DNA of 64,000 nucleotides from Pseudoclavibacter sp. AY1F1 (GCF_002931075.1 NZ_PSTQ01000002.1:62001-126000); one strand, 5' to 3'. Shown: positions 17,886 through 27,533, counted from the first letter of the stretch. Numbers and translations: made by a program. Notes: generated from the sequence alone by a model not told the origin.

Positions 17886-17943
17886 CAGAAACTGGAGTTG
17901 CGCATCCCGGTCAGTCGATCGGGGTGCACAACTCCAGTTTCTG
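17886..17943 (+). terminator. Long-stem terminator after APC permease 1
   Basis: A 19-bp stem with one G-U-type mismatch (17886-17904 with 17925-17943) that continues inward through CCCG/CGGG. It is followed by T-rich repeated sequence. Confidence 0.75.
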
Positions 17944-17946
17944 TCT

Positions 17947-18025
17947 GTGCGCTCTGTGTTTTTCACTTCGTGCGCTTTGCGTTTTTCACTTCGTGCGCTC
18001 TGTGTTTTTCACTTCGTGCGCTTTG
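17947..18025. repeat. 23-bp tandem repeat with T-tracts
   Basis: Three units of exactly 23 bp (17947-17969, 17970-17992, 17993-18015) of consensus GTGCGCTYTGYGTTTTTCAC plus TTC, then a partial fourth (to 18025). Each carries a T5 run. They lie between the terminator stem and the end of the convergent LCP gene. Confidence 0.9.
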
Positions 18026-18046
18026 TCCTGCAGTGCTCGCGCTCGG

Positions 18047-19357
18047 TCAGCTCGCGCAGGTGGTGTCCTCCGCCGTCCGGCCGACGATGTCGTCCGAGAG
18101 CGTCAGCGGCTCGCTCGGCGCATCCCCCACTTCGCCGGACTGGGCCGCATCTTCCGGGGTGTCAGGGACCTGCTGGGCGGGCGCATCCGGTGCCGCGTCG
18201 TCCTGGAAAGACAGGGGGAGGTCGGCCCGCAGCGTCGCGAAGATGGCGTCGGTCTCCTCCGTCAGGGGCTCCACTCGATTCGAGTCGGCCCAGTAAGGGA
18301 CGACGGGCAGCTGCAGCATGACGATGCGGTTCAGGTCGACGTTCGCGAGCGTCTGTGCCAGGGCGACGAGGCTGCTGGGCTGCGCGAGCGCCTCGTCGAC
18401 GGTCATGGTTTTCGATGCGGAGTCGGCGAGCCCGTAGAGGGCGGCGGGGTTCGTGAGCGTGCCTGCGCTCGTGACCTTCCTGGCGAGGGAAGCGAGGAAC
18501 GCCTGCTGGGCCTGGATGCGCCCCAGGTCGCTGCCATCGGCGAATCCGTGACGGGTGCGCAGGAACGCGAGGGCCGCCTCGCCCTGCAGGCTGTGCGTGC
18601 CCGCCGTCATGTAGAGGCCGGAGTAGTCGTCGGCGATGTCGTTCTCGACGCAGACGTCGACACCTCCGATCGCCTCCGTGATGCCGATGACGCCGTCGAA
18701 GCCGACGACGATGAAGTGGTCGATCGAGAGTCCCGTGAAGGCGCGGATCGTGTCGAGCGAGCAGAAGGGGCCGTTCTCGAGCGCGGCGTTGATCTGGGCG
18801 GCCTCCTGTGCCGGCACGAGGTTGCCCTCTGGCGTTGTGCACTCCGGGGTCGGCAGCATCGTGTCGCGCGGGATGCTGATGAGGGTCGCGTCCTCGCGAT
18901 CGGCCGACACATGCAGCAGCATCATGACGTCGGACCTGGCCCCTCCGGCCTCGCCGTAGTCGGCGCTCGTCTGCCCGGCTCGCGAGTCGGAGCCCATGAT
19001 CAGGATGTTAACGGCGCCGTCCCATCCGGAGATCTCGGTGCCGGTGCCGTCGGCGCGCCCGACGGAGTTGTCGGCGAGGTTGCCGACGACCTGGAAGTAG
19101 GTCGCCGAGACGAAGCTGACGCCGGCGACCATGGTCACGCAGACGACGGCGGCCGCCGCGACCATGAGTCGGCGTCGGAGGAACTTCGCGCTTGTCCGTC
19201 TGCGCCGCGACGCGTGGCGGCCGTGGCCAGTGCTCGGGCGGCGGAGGGAGGGGGTGGATGCGCGTCGCTGCGATCTCGTCGCGAGCTTCGGCTGGTCGTC
19301 GCCCTCACCGTCTAGCAGGGTCTCGACGGCGGGGTGCGGGTCTGTGGGCCTCTTCAT
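18047..19357 (-). CDS. LytR-CpsA-Psr (LCP) family cell-wall glycopolymer ligase
   Basis: 436 residues: an N-terminal ~75-residue basic cytoplasmic segment, one membrane helix around 80-100, then an extracellular LCP domain with MGSDSRAG, LISIPRDTMLP, SIDHFIVVGFDGVIGITEAIGG and the LRTRHGF-x-DGSDLGRIQAQQ block. The family transfers wall teichoic acid, arabinogalactan or capsule-type polymers to peptidoglycan. The chosen ATG follows GAGAGGGACC; an upstream in-frame start at 19453 is less likely. The C-terminal tail after ~residue 385 is acidic and Pro/Ala-rich with a final cysteine. It is convergent with the first APC permease and divergent from the second. Confidence 0.9.
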   Translation of the reverse strand: MKRPTDPHPAVETLLDGEGDDQPKLATRSQRRASTPSLRRPSTGHGRHASRRRRTSAKFLRRRLMVAAAAVVCVTMVAGVSFVSATYFQVVGNLADNSVGRADGTGTEISGWDGAVNILIMGSDSRAGQTSADYGEAGGARSDVMMLLHVSADREDATLISIPRDTMLPTPECTTPEGNLVPAQEAAQINAALENGPFCSLDTIRAFTGLSIDHFIVVGFDGVIGITEAIGGVDVCVENDIADDYSGLYMTAGTHSLQGEAALAFLRTRHGFADGSDLGRIQAQQAFLASLARKVTSAGTLTNPAALYGLADSASKTMTVDEALAQPSSLVALAQTLANVDLNRIVMLQLPVVPYWADSNRVEPLTEETDAIFATLRADLPLSFQDDAAPDAPAQQVPDTPEDAAQSGEVGDAPSEPLTLSDDIVGRTAEDTTCAS

Positions 19358-19413
19358 GGTCCCTCTCGCTTCGAGGTTGATGCCCACCATCGGTCGAGGG
19401 GGAGGACACGCGC

Positions 19414-19522
19414 TGGCAGTTGCCAATGTCTCGCGCGCTCCGTCGGAATGCAAACCGAGTGGGGTCGAGCAGCCGCTGGCCTTTCTGTCGATTCACGTTA
19501 TATTTCCGGGCCGTTTCGGCCC
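19414..19522. promoter_or_regulatory. Intergenic control region between LCP gene and APC permease 2
   Basis: Contains the short palindrome TGGCA-GT-TGCCA (19414-19425), a -10-like TATATT at 19499-19504 with no convincing -35, and a GGGCCG-TTT-CGGCCC hairpin (19508-19522) that would lie in the permease leader. Function is inferred. Confidence 0.3.
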
Positions 19523-19558
19523 ATTGACGGCTCTGCGGGGATGGGCCATCATCACCAA

Positions 19559-21160
19559 ATGACAACTTCGGAATCCTCAGCGGCCGCGAAGCTCAACGAA
19601 GAGCTGCACGGCGGGGGACTGAGCGCCAAGGGCCTCTCAGCTGGCAAGGTCGGCGTGCTCGGGGCGGCCGTCATCGGCGTCTCCTGCATCGCGCCCGCCT
19701 ACGCCGTCACGTCGGGGCTCGGCCCCACCATCGCGGAGGTCGGGGTGTACACGCCGGCTATCATGATGGTCGGCTTCATCCCCATGCTGCTGGTCGTCTT
19801 CGGCTACCGCGAGCTCAACACGGCGATGCCGGACTCGGGCACGTCGTTCACGTGGGCGACCCGCGCGTTCGGCCCCTGGATCGGGTGGATGGGCGGATGG
19901 GGGCTTATCGCCGCCACCGTCCTCGTGCTCTCCAACCTGGCGGCCGTCGCCGTCGACTTCTTCTTCATCATGCTGGCGCAGATCTTCCAGAACCCGGAGC
20001 TCGCCGAACTGACGCGAGTGCTGTGGATCAACATTCCCATGACTGTGATCTTCACGGCCCTGGCGGCGTGGATCTCCTACCGCGGTGTGGAGTCGACGAA
20101 GAAGGTGCAGTACGTGCTGGTCGTGGTGCAGCTCATCGCGATCGTCTGGTTCATCATCGCCGCGTTTGTGCACGTCGGGAACGGCACAGCGTTCGACGCG
20201 ACACCCGTCGAGCTGTCGTGGTTCAACCCGTTCGAGGTGGGCTCGCTCGCCGCGATCTCGGCCGGCGTCTCCCTGTCGATCTTCCTCTTCTGGGGTTGGG
20301 ACACGGTCATCACGATGAACGAGGAGGCGAAGGACCCGGAGAAAACGCCGGGCCGCGCATCCATGCTCACGATCTTCGTCATGGTCGCCATCTACGTGCT
20401 CATGACACTCGCCGTGCTCGCCTACGCGGGCATCGGCGAAGTGGGGCTCGGAGCCGGAAACCCAGAAAACCAGGAGAGCATCCTCGCCACGCTCGCCGAG
20501 CCGATCATGGGGCCGTTCGCGCTGCTCATGACCGTCGCCGTCATGTTCAGCTCGGCCGCGTCGCTGCAGTCGACCATGGTGTCGCCGTCGCGCACGCTCC
20601 TCGCCATGGGGCACTACGGTGCGCTGCCGAAGTCGTACGCGAGCGTCAGCCCGCGCTTCAAGTCGCCGTCGGTCGCGACCATCGCCTCGGCCATCGCCGC
20701 CATCGTCTTCTACATCGTGCTTCGACTGCTCTCCGAGAACGCGCTCTGGGACACGATCGCGGCCCTCGGCCTCATGGTCTGCTTCTACTACGGCGTCACG
20801 GGGCTCGCCTGCGTCTGGTATTTCCGCCGCTCCCTGTTCGCGTCGACGCGCAACGTGTTCTTCCGCTTCGTGTTCCCGCTGCTCGGCGGCCTCGCCCTGC
20901 TGTACTTCTTCTTCGAGACCGCCAGGGCGTCGCTCTCGCCGTCGTTCGGCTCCGGTTCAGCGATCTTCGCGACGAGCTACGACGCCGACGGCATTGCCCA
21001 GGACGGCATCGGCCTCGTGTTCGTGCTCGGCATCGGCGTGCTGCTCCTCGGCGTCGTCCTCATGGTCGTGCAGTACTTCCGCAGCCCCGGCTTCTTCCGC
21101 GGCGAGACCATCAAGACGGGCGCAGACGGCGACGCCGAGCCGGCCCCCGCGCTGCAGTAG
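19559..21160 (+). CDS. APC-family amino acid/polyamine permease, copy 2
   Basis: 533 residues, colinear with and highly similar to the permease at 16264 over nearly the whole length (same GLSAKGLSAGKVGV opening, FLFWGWDTVITMNEEAKDP, SPSRTLLAMGHYGALPK and identical SLSPSFGSGSAIFATSYDAD). It differs at both ends and in scattered hydrophobic positions. The start is taken at ATG 19559, which aligns with copy 1; an in-frame ATG at 19541 would add six residues including three histidines. Neither has a good ribosome site. It stands alone as a transcription unit, so it may serve another substrate or condition. Confidence 0.87.
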   Translation: MTTSESSAAAKLNEELHGGGLSAKGLSAGKVGVLGAAVIGVSCIAPAYAVTSGLGPTIAEVGVYTPAIMMVGFIPMLLVVFGYRELNTAMPDSGTSFTWATRAFGPWIGWMGGWGLIAATVLVLSNLAAVAVDFFFIMLAQIFQNPELAELTRVLWINIPMTVIFTALAAWISYRGVESTKKVQYVLVVVQLIAIVWFIIAAFVHVGNGTAFDATPVELSWFNPFEVGSLAAISAGVSLSIFLFWGWDTVITMNEEAKDPEKTPGRASMLTIFVMVAIYVLMTLAVLAYAGIGEVGLGAGNPENQESILATLAEPIMGPFALLMTVAVMFSSAASLQSTMVSPSRTLLAMGHYGALPKSYASVSPRFKSPSVATIASAIAAIVFYIVLRLLSENALWDTIAALGLMVCFYYGVTGLACVWYFRRSLFASTRNVFFRFVFPLLGGLALLYFFFETARASLSPSFGSGSAIFATSYDADGIAQDGIGLVFVLGIGVLLLGVVLMVVQYFRSPGFFRGETIKTGADGDAEPAPALQ

Positions 21161-21518
21161 GCGTCGGGCGGGCCTCGTGCTTTAGAGCAGCGGGCGTGTT
21201 CGCATGGCTGGACAGTCTTGCCGGAGCGCGGGACGTCATCTGTGAGTCCAGGGTTGTTCGGAGGGGGGTGTGAGGTTTGGTCGCCGTCGGCAGCCCACGG
21301 GGGCATCAAGGCGCCAGTCATTGCCGTGGTTCGATGCACCGTGAGAAGGCGATCGGGATTGGACTGCCCGAACGGGCTGAGGCGACGAGTCGATCCTCCG
21401 GCCATCCCGGTTACGGGCTCTGAGGTCGTAGAGCGCGACGTGTCTGAGGAACGCGAGCTGTCAGCTCTCCCGGATGGGGCTGTCGGACCCGGGGCCGCCG
21501 CGCCATGCGCGGCGTTTC
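21161..21518. other. 358-bp gap without recognised gene
   Basis: No convincing open frame with codon bias is present. The only structure is a perfect 8-bp hairpin with a 3-nt loop at 21496-21514 followed on the plus strand by TTTCTC. It abuts the end of the minus-strand gene at 21519. Confidence 0.6.
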
Positions 21519-22178
21519 TCAGGAGTTATAGGCGCTTAACCTACGTAGAATTGAACGCTTGCGATACGTCTCAACGCCGAGGCCAACAAGGAACGATGCC
21601 GCGAGGGTGAGCACGCTGGTGTCGACAGATGCTCTGACGAGTTCTCCCTCGCCCTCCCAGAGTCCAATCGCCGATGAAGTTCCGAAACCTAGGAAAAGCA
21701 GGCTAATGGCCATGCCGGACAGCGGCACGCCGAGCAATGCCAAGATCCGCAGAGGCTGAGAGGTGCCGGGAGGGGTCAGGTGGAGCCAGGCTCGAGTGGA
21801 CCATTCCGTCAGCCAGACGAGAGTGATTCCCAGGGTGACGGTCAACGTCTCTTTAGCAAGCAGAGAGAGTCGAGAAGCGGCGTCGAGGCTTGCGACGAAC
21901 TCCCCGGAGACCTGCGGGGGTGGCCAGTCGGCGGGCAGTACAGGGATTGTGCCGTCAGGGAGTGGCAGTGGAACCCGCTCTACTGATAGGCCTGCGCCCG
22001 ACTCCTCGACTAGATTCTCCGCGTCGATCTCAGGCAGCCAAGATGACAAGAGGAATCGAGCAATTGCGAAGAAGGCGAAAAGCGCTATGAAGGCCAGGAG
22101 TGTTCTCAGTATTGCCGACGCCCAGCTCTTGCGCTCTTGGTTCTGGACGTTTAACTGTCGGCGCCTACTAATGGCCAC
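21519..22178 (-). CDS. Hypothetical four-helix membrane protein
   Basis: 219 residues, no family recognised. Hydrophobic segments lie around 24-45, 108-128, 140-162 and 180-203. An outside loop of ~60 residues rich in Pro/Glu/Asp lies between the first two. Both termini are basic, so a cytoplasmic N-terminus is likely. The GTG start follows GGAG at 5 nt. Base composition and codon use are less GC-rich than the neighbours, and no homologous context is visible, so it may be a recent arrival or a lineage-specific gene. Confidence 0.7.
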   Translation of the reverse strand: MAISRRRQLNVQNQERKSWASAILRTLLAFIALFAFFAIARFLLSSWLPEIDAENLVEESGAGLSVERVPLPLPDGTIPVLPADWPPPQVSGEFVASLDAASRLSLLAKETLTVTLGITLVWLTEWSTRAWLHLTPPGTSQPLRILALLGVPLSGMAISLLFLGFGTSSAIGLWEGEGELVRASVDTSVLTLAASFLVGLGVETYRKRSILRRLSAYNS

Positions 22179-22262
22179 AGGGTCTCCATTTCATTGAGCT
22201 GTGCATGGACCGGTCCTATCGTACCCTGCCACGTAGATAGCAGGGGGCTGTAGGCTGGCCCG

Positions 22263-23033
22263 GTGAAGATCGCGCGCTTCGAATACCAGGGTCAGCTCAC
22301 TTTCGGCATCCTCGACGAGGAGGAGAAGGTTTACGTCAAGCTGGCGGGTGACCCCCTCTACCTCGGCTACGAGACGCTCGACGAACGCATCCCGATCGAC
22401 CAGGTGCAGCTCCAGTCGCCGGTGCTGCCGCGCTCGAAGGTCATCGGCTTCGGACGTAACTACGCGGAGCACGCGAACGAGCTCGGCAACGAGGACGCCG
22501 AGGCTCCCATGATGTTCCTCAAGCCGAACACCTCGGTCATCGGTCCGCGTCACCCCATCGTCCTGCCGCCGCAGTCGGAGCGCGTCGATCACGAGGCGGA
22601 GCTCGCCGTCGTCATCGGCCAGGTGGCCCGCAACGTGCCCGCGTCCGACGCCGGCCAGGTCATCTTCGGCTACACGATCGCCAACGACGTCACTGCCCGC
22701 GATCTGCAGAAGAGCGACGGCCAGTGGGCTCGCGCGAAGGGCTTCGACTCGTTCTGCCCGCTCGGGCCGATCATCGAGACCGACTTCGATCCGTCCAGCG
22801 GGCGGATCACGGCGGAGGTCAACGGGGAGCTGCGCCAGGAAGGCGACCTCTCGCAGATGATCACCTCGGTCGCCAAGCTCGTCGAATACGCCTCGAGCGT
22901 CTTCACGCTGTTGCCCGGCGACATCATCCTCACGGGCACGCCCGCGGGCGTCGGTCCGCTGGCGAAGGGTGACACCGTCACGTGCACGATCGAGGGCATC
23001 GGCTCGCTCTCGAACCCCGTCACGGCGCGCTAG
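22263..23033 (+). CDS. Fumarylacetoacetate hydrolase family protein
   Basis: 256 residues. The FAH fold is shown by IGFGRNYAEHANELG, the metal-binding glutamates in DHEAELAVVIG, GYTIANDVTARDLQ, and the C-terminal PGDIILTGTPAGVG. Family members act as acylpyruvases, oxaloacetate decarboxylases or isomerases of 2-oxo-hept-diene-dioate. The small FAH protein next to gltX is a conserved actinobacterial arrangement. GTG start. A substrate cannot be assigned. Confidence 0.88.
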   Translation: MKIARFEYQGQLTFGILDEEEKVYVKLAGDPLYLGYETLDERIPIDQVQLQSPVLPRSKVIGFGRNYAEHANELGNEDAEAPMMFLKPNTSVIGPRHPIVLPPQSERVDHEAELAVVIGQVARNVPASDAGQVIFGYTIANDVTARDLQKSDGQWARAKGFDSFCPLGPIIETDFDPSSGRITAEVNGELRQEGDLSQMITSVAKLVEYASSVFTLLPGDIILTGTPAGVGPLAKGDTVTCTIEGIGSLSNPVTAR

Positions 23034-23077
23034 CCGCCGCGCGAGCCTCACGCAGTTCGCCGGCGTCTCGCCAGCCC

Positions 23078-23138
23078 ATCGCTGCCAGCCGTTTCCCCTC
23101 TAACGATGTTCGTAGAGGGGGAAACGGCTGGCAGCGAT
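23078..23138 (+). terminator. Long-stem hairpin after the FAH gene
   Basis: A 25-bp stem (23078-23102 with 23113-23138) with one bulged G and a 10-nt loop, followed by TTCG. Very stable, likely transcription end of the FAH gene. Confidence 0.75.
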
Positions 23139-23287
23139 TTCGTGTCCCACGGTGAACGCGGTGCCGTGCGTGTGGATGCGCGGGGGCTTGCCGGTCGACA
23201 CGCCGCCCCTTGAGGTGCGTGCTGGGCCTTCGATACCCTTGCCGGCTGCGATGTTGCAGCTTCACCGCGCCAACAGGAAGCCCTTCG

Positions 23288-24421
23288 ATGTCGTCCGATA
23301 CCACTGCCACCGGCAGTTCTGCCACCGCCCGCACTGCCCCGGACGGGTTCACCGCCGAGCCCCTCCCGATTCCCGCGTCCCTCGACGACGCCTCGGCCGG
23401 GCCATTCCATGAGATGACCGCGCTGCGCAACGCCGTCGCGCGGGACACCTATGCCAGCGACGACTTCGTCCTGCCAGCTGAGGTGCTGCTGCCCGGCTAC
23501 GAGCCGAGTGACTACGAACGCAGGGACGGGCGGCTCATCCGAGAGCACGGGCGGCTTGTCGGCCGCGTGCTCCTCGACCTCCCGCTGACCGAGGACGTCG
23601 AGATGGCGAAGGTCATGCTCGAGATACACCCGGATGCGCGGGGTCGCGGGTTCGGGTCCGCGGCCTATGAGGTGGGGGAGCGACTGGCGCGGGAGGCGGG
23701 TCGCACCGAGATCCGCACCTGGGTCGTGCATCGGGAAGTCGTGGGTCCGCGCATCCCGTCGCCCACCGGTGTCGGCGACGTGCCGGCTCTCGATGCGGCC
23801 GCGCAGATGCTCGTGCGGCGCGGCTTCCAGCTCGGTCAGGTCGAGCGGATGAGCGTGCTCGAGTTGGGTGAGGAGCACGACCCGGCGCTGCGGGCGCTCC
23901 GGGACGAGGCTCGCGAGGCGGTGGGCGACGACTACCGCTACGTGTCGTGGACCTACCCGACGCCAGACGAGTACGTCGACGACTACGCACAGTTGAAGGC
24001 CCGCATGAGTACCGATGCGCCGCAGGGGGACCTGGCCGAGGACGAGCAGCAGTGGGACGCCAAGCGGGTGCGCGACGAGCTCGAGGCGACGGCGCTCGCC
24101 CGAGGCGACCAGGTGCTTGTCGGCGCGATCGAGCATGTGCCAAGCGGGCAACTCGTGGCCTTCACGGAGCTGCAGCGCTTCGACGACGGCACGAAGCGCG
24201 CCGACCAGGAGGACACGCTCGTGTTGCGCGAACACCGGGGGCACCGGCTGGGGATGCTCGTCAAGGCCGAGAACCTGCTCGCGTGGCGCCTGCTGTCGCC
24301 AGCCACCGAGCGCGTCTACACCTACAACGCCGAGGAGAACCGCCCGATGCTCGACGTCAACGAGGCGCTCGGTTTCCGACTGTTCGTCAGCGAAGGCGCC
24401 TGGCGGAAGACACTGGACTGA
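23288..24421 (+). CDS. Tandem GNAT-type acetyltransferase
   Basis: 377 residues with two GNAT domains. Acetyl-CoA loop motifs are seen at PDARGRGFGSAAYEVG (~residue 115) and in the second half at EHRGHRLGMLVKAEN (~residue 315), followed by the typical NAEENRPMLDVNEALGFR end. The start ATG has AGGAAG at 7 nt. It ends 41 bp before gltX and is probably co-transcribed with it. The acetyl acceptor is unknown; mycothiol-synthase-like architecture is similar, but identity is not claimed. Confidence 0.85.
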   Translation: MSSDTTATGSSATARTAPDGFTAEPLPIPASLDDASAGPFHEMTALRNAVARDTYASDDFVLPAEVLLPGYEPSDYERRDGRLIREHGRLVGRVLLDLPLTEDVEMAKVMLEIHPDARGRGFGSAAYEVGERLAREAGRTEIRTWVVHREVVGPRIPSPTGVGDVPALDAAAQMLVRRGFQLGQVERMSVLELGEEHDPALRALRDEAREAVGDDYRYVSWTYPTPDEYVDDYAQLKARMSTDAPQGDLAEDEQQWDAKRVRDELEATALARGDQVLVGAIEHVPSGQLVAFTELQRFDDGTKRADQEDTLVLREHRGHRLGMLVKAENLLAWRLLSPATERVYTYNAEENRPMLDVNEALGFRLFVSEGAWRKTLD

Positions 24422-24462
24422 TCGCCCAGCGCCTGGCCGCGCCCCGGTAAGCTGGGGGCCTC

Positions 24463-25986
24463 ATGACTGCATCCTCTTCTTCGCTCGTAACCACCGCAAC
24501 GGGCAGCGATGTCCGCGTCCGCTTCTGCCCGTCTCCCACGGGCACCCCGCACGTCGGGCTCATCCGCACGGCCCTCTTCAACTGGGCGTACGCGAAGCAC
24601 ACCGGCGGCACCTTCGTGTTCCGCATCGAGGACACGGATGCGGAGCGCGACTCCGAGGAGAGCTACCAGCAGATCATCGACGGTCTCGGCTGGCTTGGCC
24701 TCGGCTGGGACGAGGGCGTCAACGTCGGCGGCCCGCACGAGCCGTACCGCCAGTCGCAGCGCACCGACATCTACCTCGACGTCATTCAGAAGCTCCGCGA
24801 TGCCGGCCACCTGTACGAGTCGTTCGCGACTGGCGAGGAGATCGAGGCGCGCAACATCGCGGCCGGTCGCGATCCGAAGATGGGCTACGACAACTACGAG
24901 CGCGACCTGTCTGCCGACGAGATCGCACGCCTCAAGGAGGAGGGTCGCGAGCCGGCACTGCGCCTGCGTGTGCCGGACACCGACCTCTCGTTCGACGACC
25001 TCGTGCGCGGCGAGATCACGTTCAAGGCGGGCTCGTTCCCCGACTTCGTGCTGGTCCGGCCGAATGGCAAGCCGCTGTACACGCTCGTGAACCCCGTCGA
25101 CGACGCGCTCATGGGCATCACCCACGTGCTCCGCGGCGAGGACCTCCTCTCGTCGACGCCGCGCCAGATCGCGCTGTATCACGCGCTCATCGACGTGGGA
25201 GTCGCCGAGTTCATTCCGCGCTTCGGCCACCTGCCGTACGTCATGGGTGAGGGCAACAAGAAACTCTCGAAGCGCGACCCTGAGTCGAACCTCTTCCACC
25301 ACCGAGACCGCGGCTTCCTTCCGGAGGGCCTCCTCAACTACCTGTCGCTGCTCGGCTGGTCGATCGCCGCCGACCGTGACGTGTTCACGATGGACGAGAT
25401 GGTCGTCGCGTTCGACGTCGAGGACGTCAACCCGAACCCGGCACGCTTCGACCTCACGAAGGCCGAGGCCATCAACGGCGAGCACATGCGCCTGCTCGCT
25501 GCCGACGACTTCGCGTCTCGCCTCGTCGCTCCGCTGCAGCTCGCCGGCGTGCTGTCGCTCGAGCCGACGGATGCGCAGCTCGAGCTCCTCGGGCGCGCGG
25601 CGCCCCTCGTGCAGGAGCGCATGCAGCTCCTCGGCGAGGCCCCCGAGATGCTCGGCTTCCTCTTCGTCGACGCCGCCGACCTCGAGGTCGAGGACACGGC
25701 CGTCGGTTCGCTCAAGGGCGACGTGACGGGTGTGCTCGACGCATCCATCACGGCACTCGACGCGCTCGACGCGCCGGATGCGTGGACCACCGAGCGGATC
25801 GAGGCTGCCCTCCGCGGCGCCCTCATCGACGGGCTCGGCCTCAAGCCGCGCGTCGCGTTCGGGCCGATCCGCGTCGCCGTCTCCGGCCGCAAGATCTCCC
25901 CGCCCCTCTTCGAGTCGCTCGAGCTGCTCGGCCGCGAGCAGTCGCTCGCACGTATCCGCTCGCTCGTCTCGCGTCTCGCGGCGTAG
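24463..25986 (+). CDS. gltX: Glutamyl-tRNA synthetase
   Basis: 507 residues, class I aminoacyl-tRNA synthetase. The HIGH-type motif is [12 protein letters not shown] at ~residue 24, the KMSKS-type loop is [11 protein letters not shown] at ~residue 266, and FRIEDTD follows the first motif as in all GluRS. It charges tRNA-Glu and, in actinobacteria with GatCAB, also tRNA-Gln. A tRNA-Gln gene lies 1.4 kb downstream. Length and domain order are normal. Confidence 0.96.
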   Translation: MTASSSSLVTTATGSDVRVRFCPSPTGTPHVGLIRTALFNWAYAKHTGGTFVFRIEDTDAERDSEESYQQIIDGLGWLGLGWDEGVNVGGPHEPYRQSQRTDIYLDVIQKLRDAGHLYESFATGEEIEARNIAAGRDPKMGYDNYERDLSADEIARLKEEGREPALRLRVPDTDLSFDDLVRGEITFKAGSFPDFVLVRPNGKPLYTLVNPVDDALMGITHVLRGEDLLSSTPRQIALYHALIDVGVAEFIPRFGHLPYVMGEGNKKLSKRDPESNLFHHRDRGFLPEGLLNYLSLLGWSIAADRDVFTMDEMVVAFDVEDVNPNPARFDLTKAEAINGEHMRLLAADDFASRLVAPLQLAGVLSLEPTDAQLELLGRAAPLVQERMQLLGEAPEMLGFLFVDAADLEVEDTAVGSLKGDVTGVLDASITALDALDAPDAWTTERIEAALRGALIDGLGLKPRVAFGPIRVAVSGRKISPPLFESLELLGREQSLARIRSLVSRLAA

Positions 25987-26000
25987 TTCGCGACGCGCAT

Positions 26001-26027
26001 CCACCCCGAGACTAGTTTTCGGAGTGG
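26001..26027 (+). terminator. Weak hairpin after gltX
   Basis: CCACCCCGA pairs with TCGGAGTGG (one G-U) around a 9-nt loop, 15 bp after the gltX stop. No T-tract. Confidence 0.4.
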
Positions 26028-26212
26028 AGGCATGGCGTGGCGGGGTGGGAGTGGTGGCGTCGTGGAGTCGCGGCGTCGCGCGCTCAGCGCGCCGGAGCCT
26101 TGCGTGAAACCGCCGCGACTCGCGCCGCCCTCGCACGTCGTGACGGGTGAGGCTAACCTCAGTGGATGCCCGTTCGGCCGAGCTGGCGGGCGCGAGACTC
26201 CGGGAGGACTGC

Positions 26213-27298
26213 ATGACTGAGGCGTTGGGAACGCACTACGACGTCGTTGTCATCGGGGGCGGCCCCGCGGGGCTGCAGGCCGCGCTGATTCTCGCGCGCC
26301 ACCGCTACTCGACGCTCGTGCTCGACGGCAACAGGCCACGGCATTCGGCGACGCTCGAGGCGCACGGCTTCCTCACCCGCGACCACACGGCCCCGAACGA
26401 GCTGCGGCGGCTCGGGCGGGAGGACGTCGTGGCCTATGAGGATGCGGAGATTCAGTTCGCCCAGGTGACACGGGTGCGTACCCTCAGCGACGGCGAGGCG
26501 GCGGGCGCCGGAGCCTCACAGGGGGCCGCGTTCGAGGGGTCGTTCGCGTTCGTGGCGGGTGGTGTGCCCGTCGCTGATGGGCTGAGCTTCAGCGCGGATC
26601 CGCGCGAGGTCGCGTCGCGTCGTCGGGACGGCGTGCGTGTGCCGTACCGGTTCGCCGTCGAGGCGAAGGGCGTGCGGGGCACCCCGGCCCGCGCCGTGTT
26701 CGCCCGTTCAGTCATCCTGGCGACGGGCCTCACCGAGGTGCTTCCGGCCCTGCCCATGTTGCGCGCGTTCTACGGCACGAGCATCCACAGCTGCGTCGAG
26801 TGCGACGGCTGGACGCAGCGCGATCGCCGAGTCTCGGTCATCGCGGCGCCAGGGGTGACCGACCTGTACGAGCGTGCCGTCCAGCTCACGCGCTTCAGCG
26901 GTGCCCTCACGGTGTTCGCGGGGGAGAGGCAGCTGGGTGCGCTGCAGGAGCTGGACCTCCTGGAGCGTGGTGTTGTCGTCGAGACCCGCGAGGTCGTCGA
27001 CGTCGAAGGCGGGCCGGGTGGGGTCACAGGCGTTGCGCTCGCCGACGGTGACGTCGTGACGGCCGAAGCGGTTTTCGTGCGCCCGAACTACGTCGCGAAG
27101 CTCGACTTCGCGAGCGAGCTCGGCATCGAGTTCGATGGGCTTGGCCTGGTGGCGGCGGATGCGCACGGCCGTACCAGCGTGCCCGGCATCTACGCGACGG
27201 GCGAGCTGACGGGTCCTGGCCCGCAGATGCTGATCGTCGCTGCAGGCAACGGGGCGCAGACCGGTATGGCCGTCGATAGGGATTTGCTCGGCCTGTAG
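26213..27298 (+). CDS. Thioredoxin-reductase-like NAD(P)/FAD oxidoreductase
   Basis: 361 residues. FAD-binding [15 protein letters not shown] opens the protein. A CVEC pair in SCVECDGW (~residue 198) sits where thioredoxin reductase has its CxxC. The C-terminal [25 protein letters not shown] is the second FAD motif. The second nucleotide-binding glycine motif is weak (VIAAPGVTD). A ~35-residue insertion lies between the FAD and CxxC parts (around residues 85-140). The start ATG follows GGGAGG at 5 nt; the frame is open upstream. It reduces an unknown disulfide or small substrate. Confidence 0.85.
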   Translation: MTEALGTHYDVVVIGGGPAGLQAALILARHRYSTLVLDGNRPRHSATLEAHGFLTRDHTAPNELRRLGREDVVAYEDAEIQFAQVTRVRTLSDGEAAGAGASQGAAFEGSFAFVAGGVPVADGLSFSADPREVASRRRDGVRVPYRFAVEAKGVRGTPARAVFARSVILATGLTEVLPALPMLRAFYGTSIHSCVECDGWTQRDRRVSVIAAPGVTDLYERAVQLTRFSGALTVFAGERQLGALQELDLLERGVVVETREVVDVEGGPGGVTGVALADGDVVTAEAVFVRPNYVAKLDFASELGIEFDGLGLVAADAHGRTSVPGIYATGELTGPGPQMLIVAAGNGAQTGMAVDRDLLGL

Positions 27299-27330
27299 GT
27301 CCGGTCCTGAGCGCCCCGCGCCACGCTGAT

Positions 27331-27359
27331 TTGATCAGCCTCCGGGAGTGCGCTATGCT
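27331..27359 (+). promoter_or_regulatory. Promoter of tRNA-Gln
   Basis: TTGATC (27331-27336), 17-bp spacer, TATGCT (27354-27359): a good housekeeping sigma promoter placing transcription start about 16 nt before the mature tRNA end. Confidence 0.7.
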
Positions 27360-27381
27360 CTCTGAGGCGCTTCGGTGCCAG

Positions 27382-27453
27382 TGGGGTATGGTGTAATTGG
27401 CAACACGGAGGTTTCTGGTACCTTTGTTCTTGGTTCGAGTCCAGGTACCCCAG
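27382..27453 (+). tRNA. tRNA-Gln (anticodon CTG)
   Basis: Cloverleaf folds fully: acceptor TGGGGTA with TACCCCA, D arm GTG/CAC, anticodon stem GAGGT/ACCTT with loop TTCTGGT giving anticodon CTG, T arm CTTGG-TTCGAGT-CCAGG, discriminator G. The 3' CCA is not encoded. A promoter lies just upstream and a terminator downstream. Confidence 0.95.
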
Positions 27454-27509
27454 CAAGTTTGAACTTCCCACAGTTCTTGAATTTCGCGCAGTCCTGTACG
27501 ACACGAATT

Positions 27510-27533
27510 GGCCCCGCCGAGCGGGGCCTTTCG
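27510..27533 (+). terminator. Intrinsic terminator of tRNA-Gln
   Basis: GGCCCCG and CGGGGCC form a perfect 7-bp stem with a 5-nt loop followed by TTTCG, about 57 bp past the tRNA. Confidence 0.85.

Noticed and set aside
17924-19315. Plus-strand frame starting with repeated Cys/Phe/Leu peptides
   Set aside because: Start lies in the 23-bp repeat and the rest is antisense to the LCP gene.
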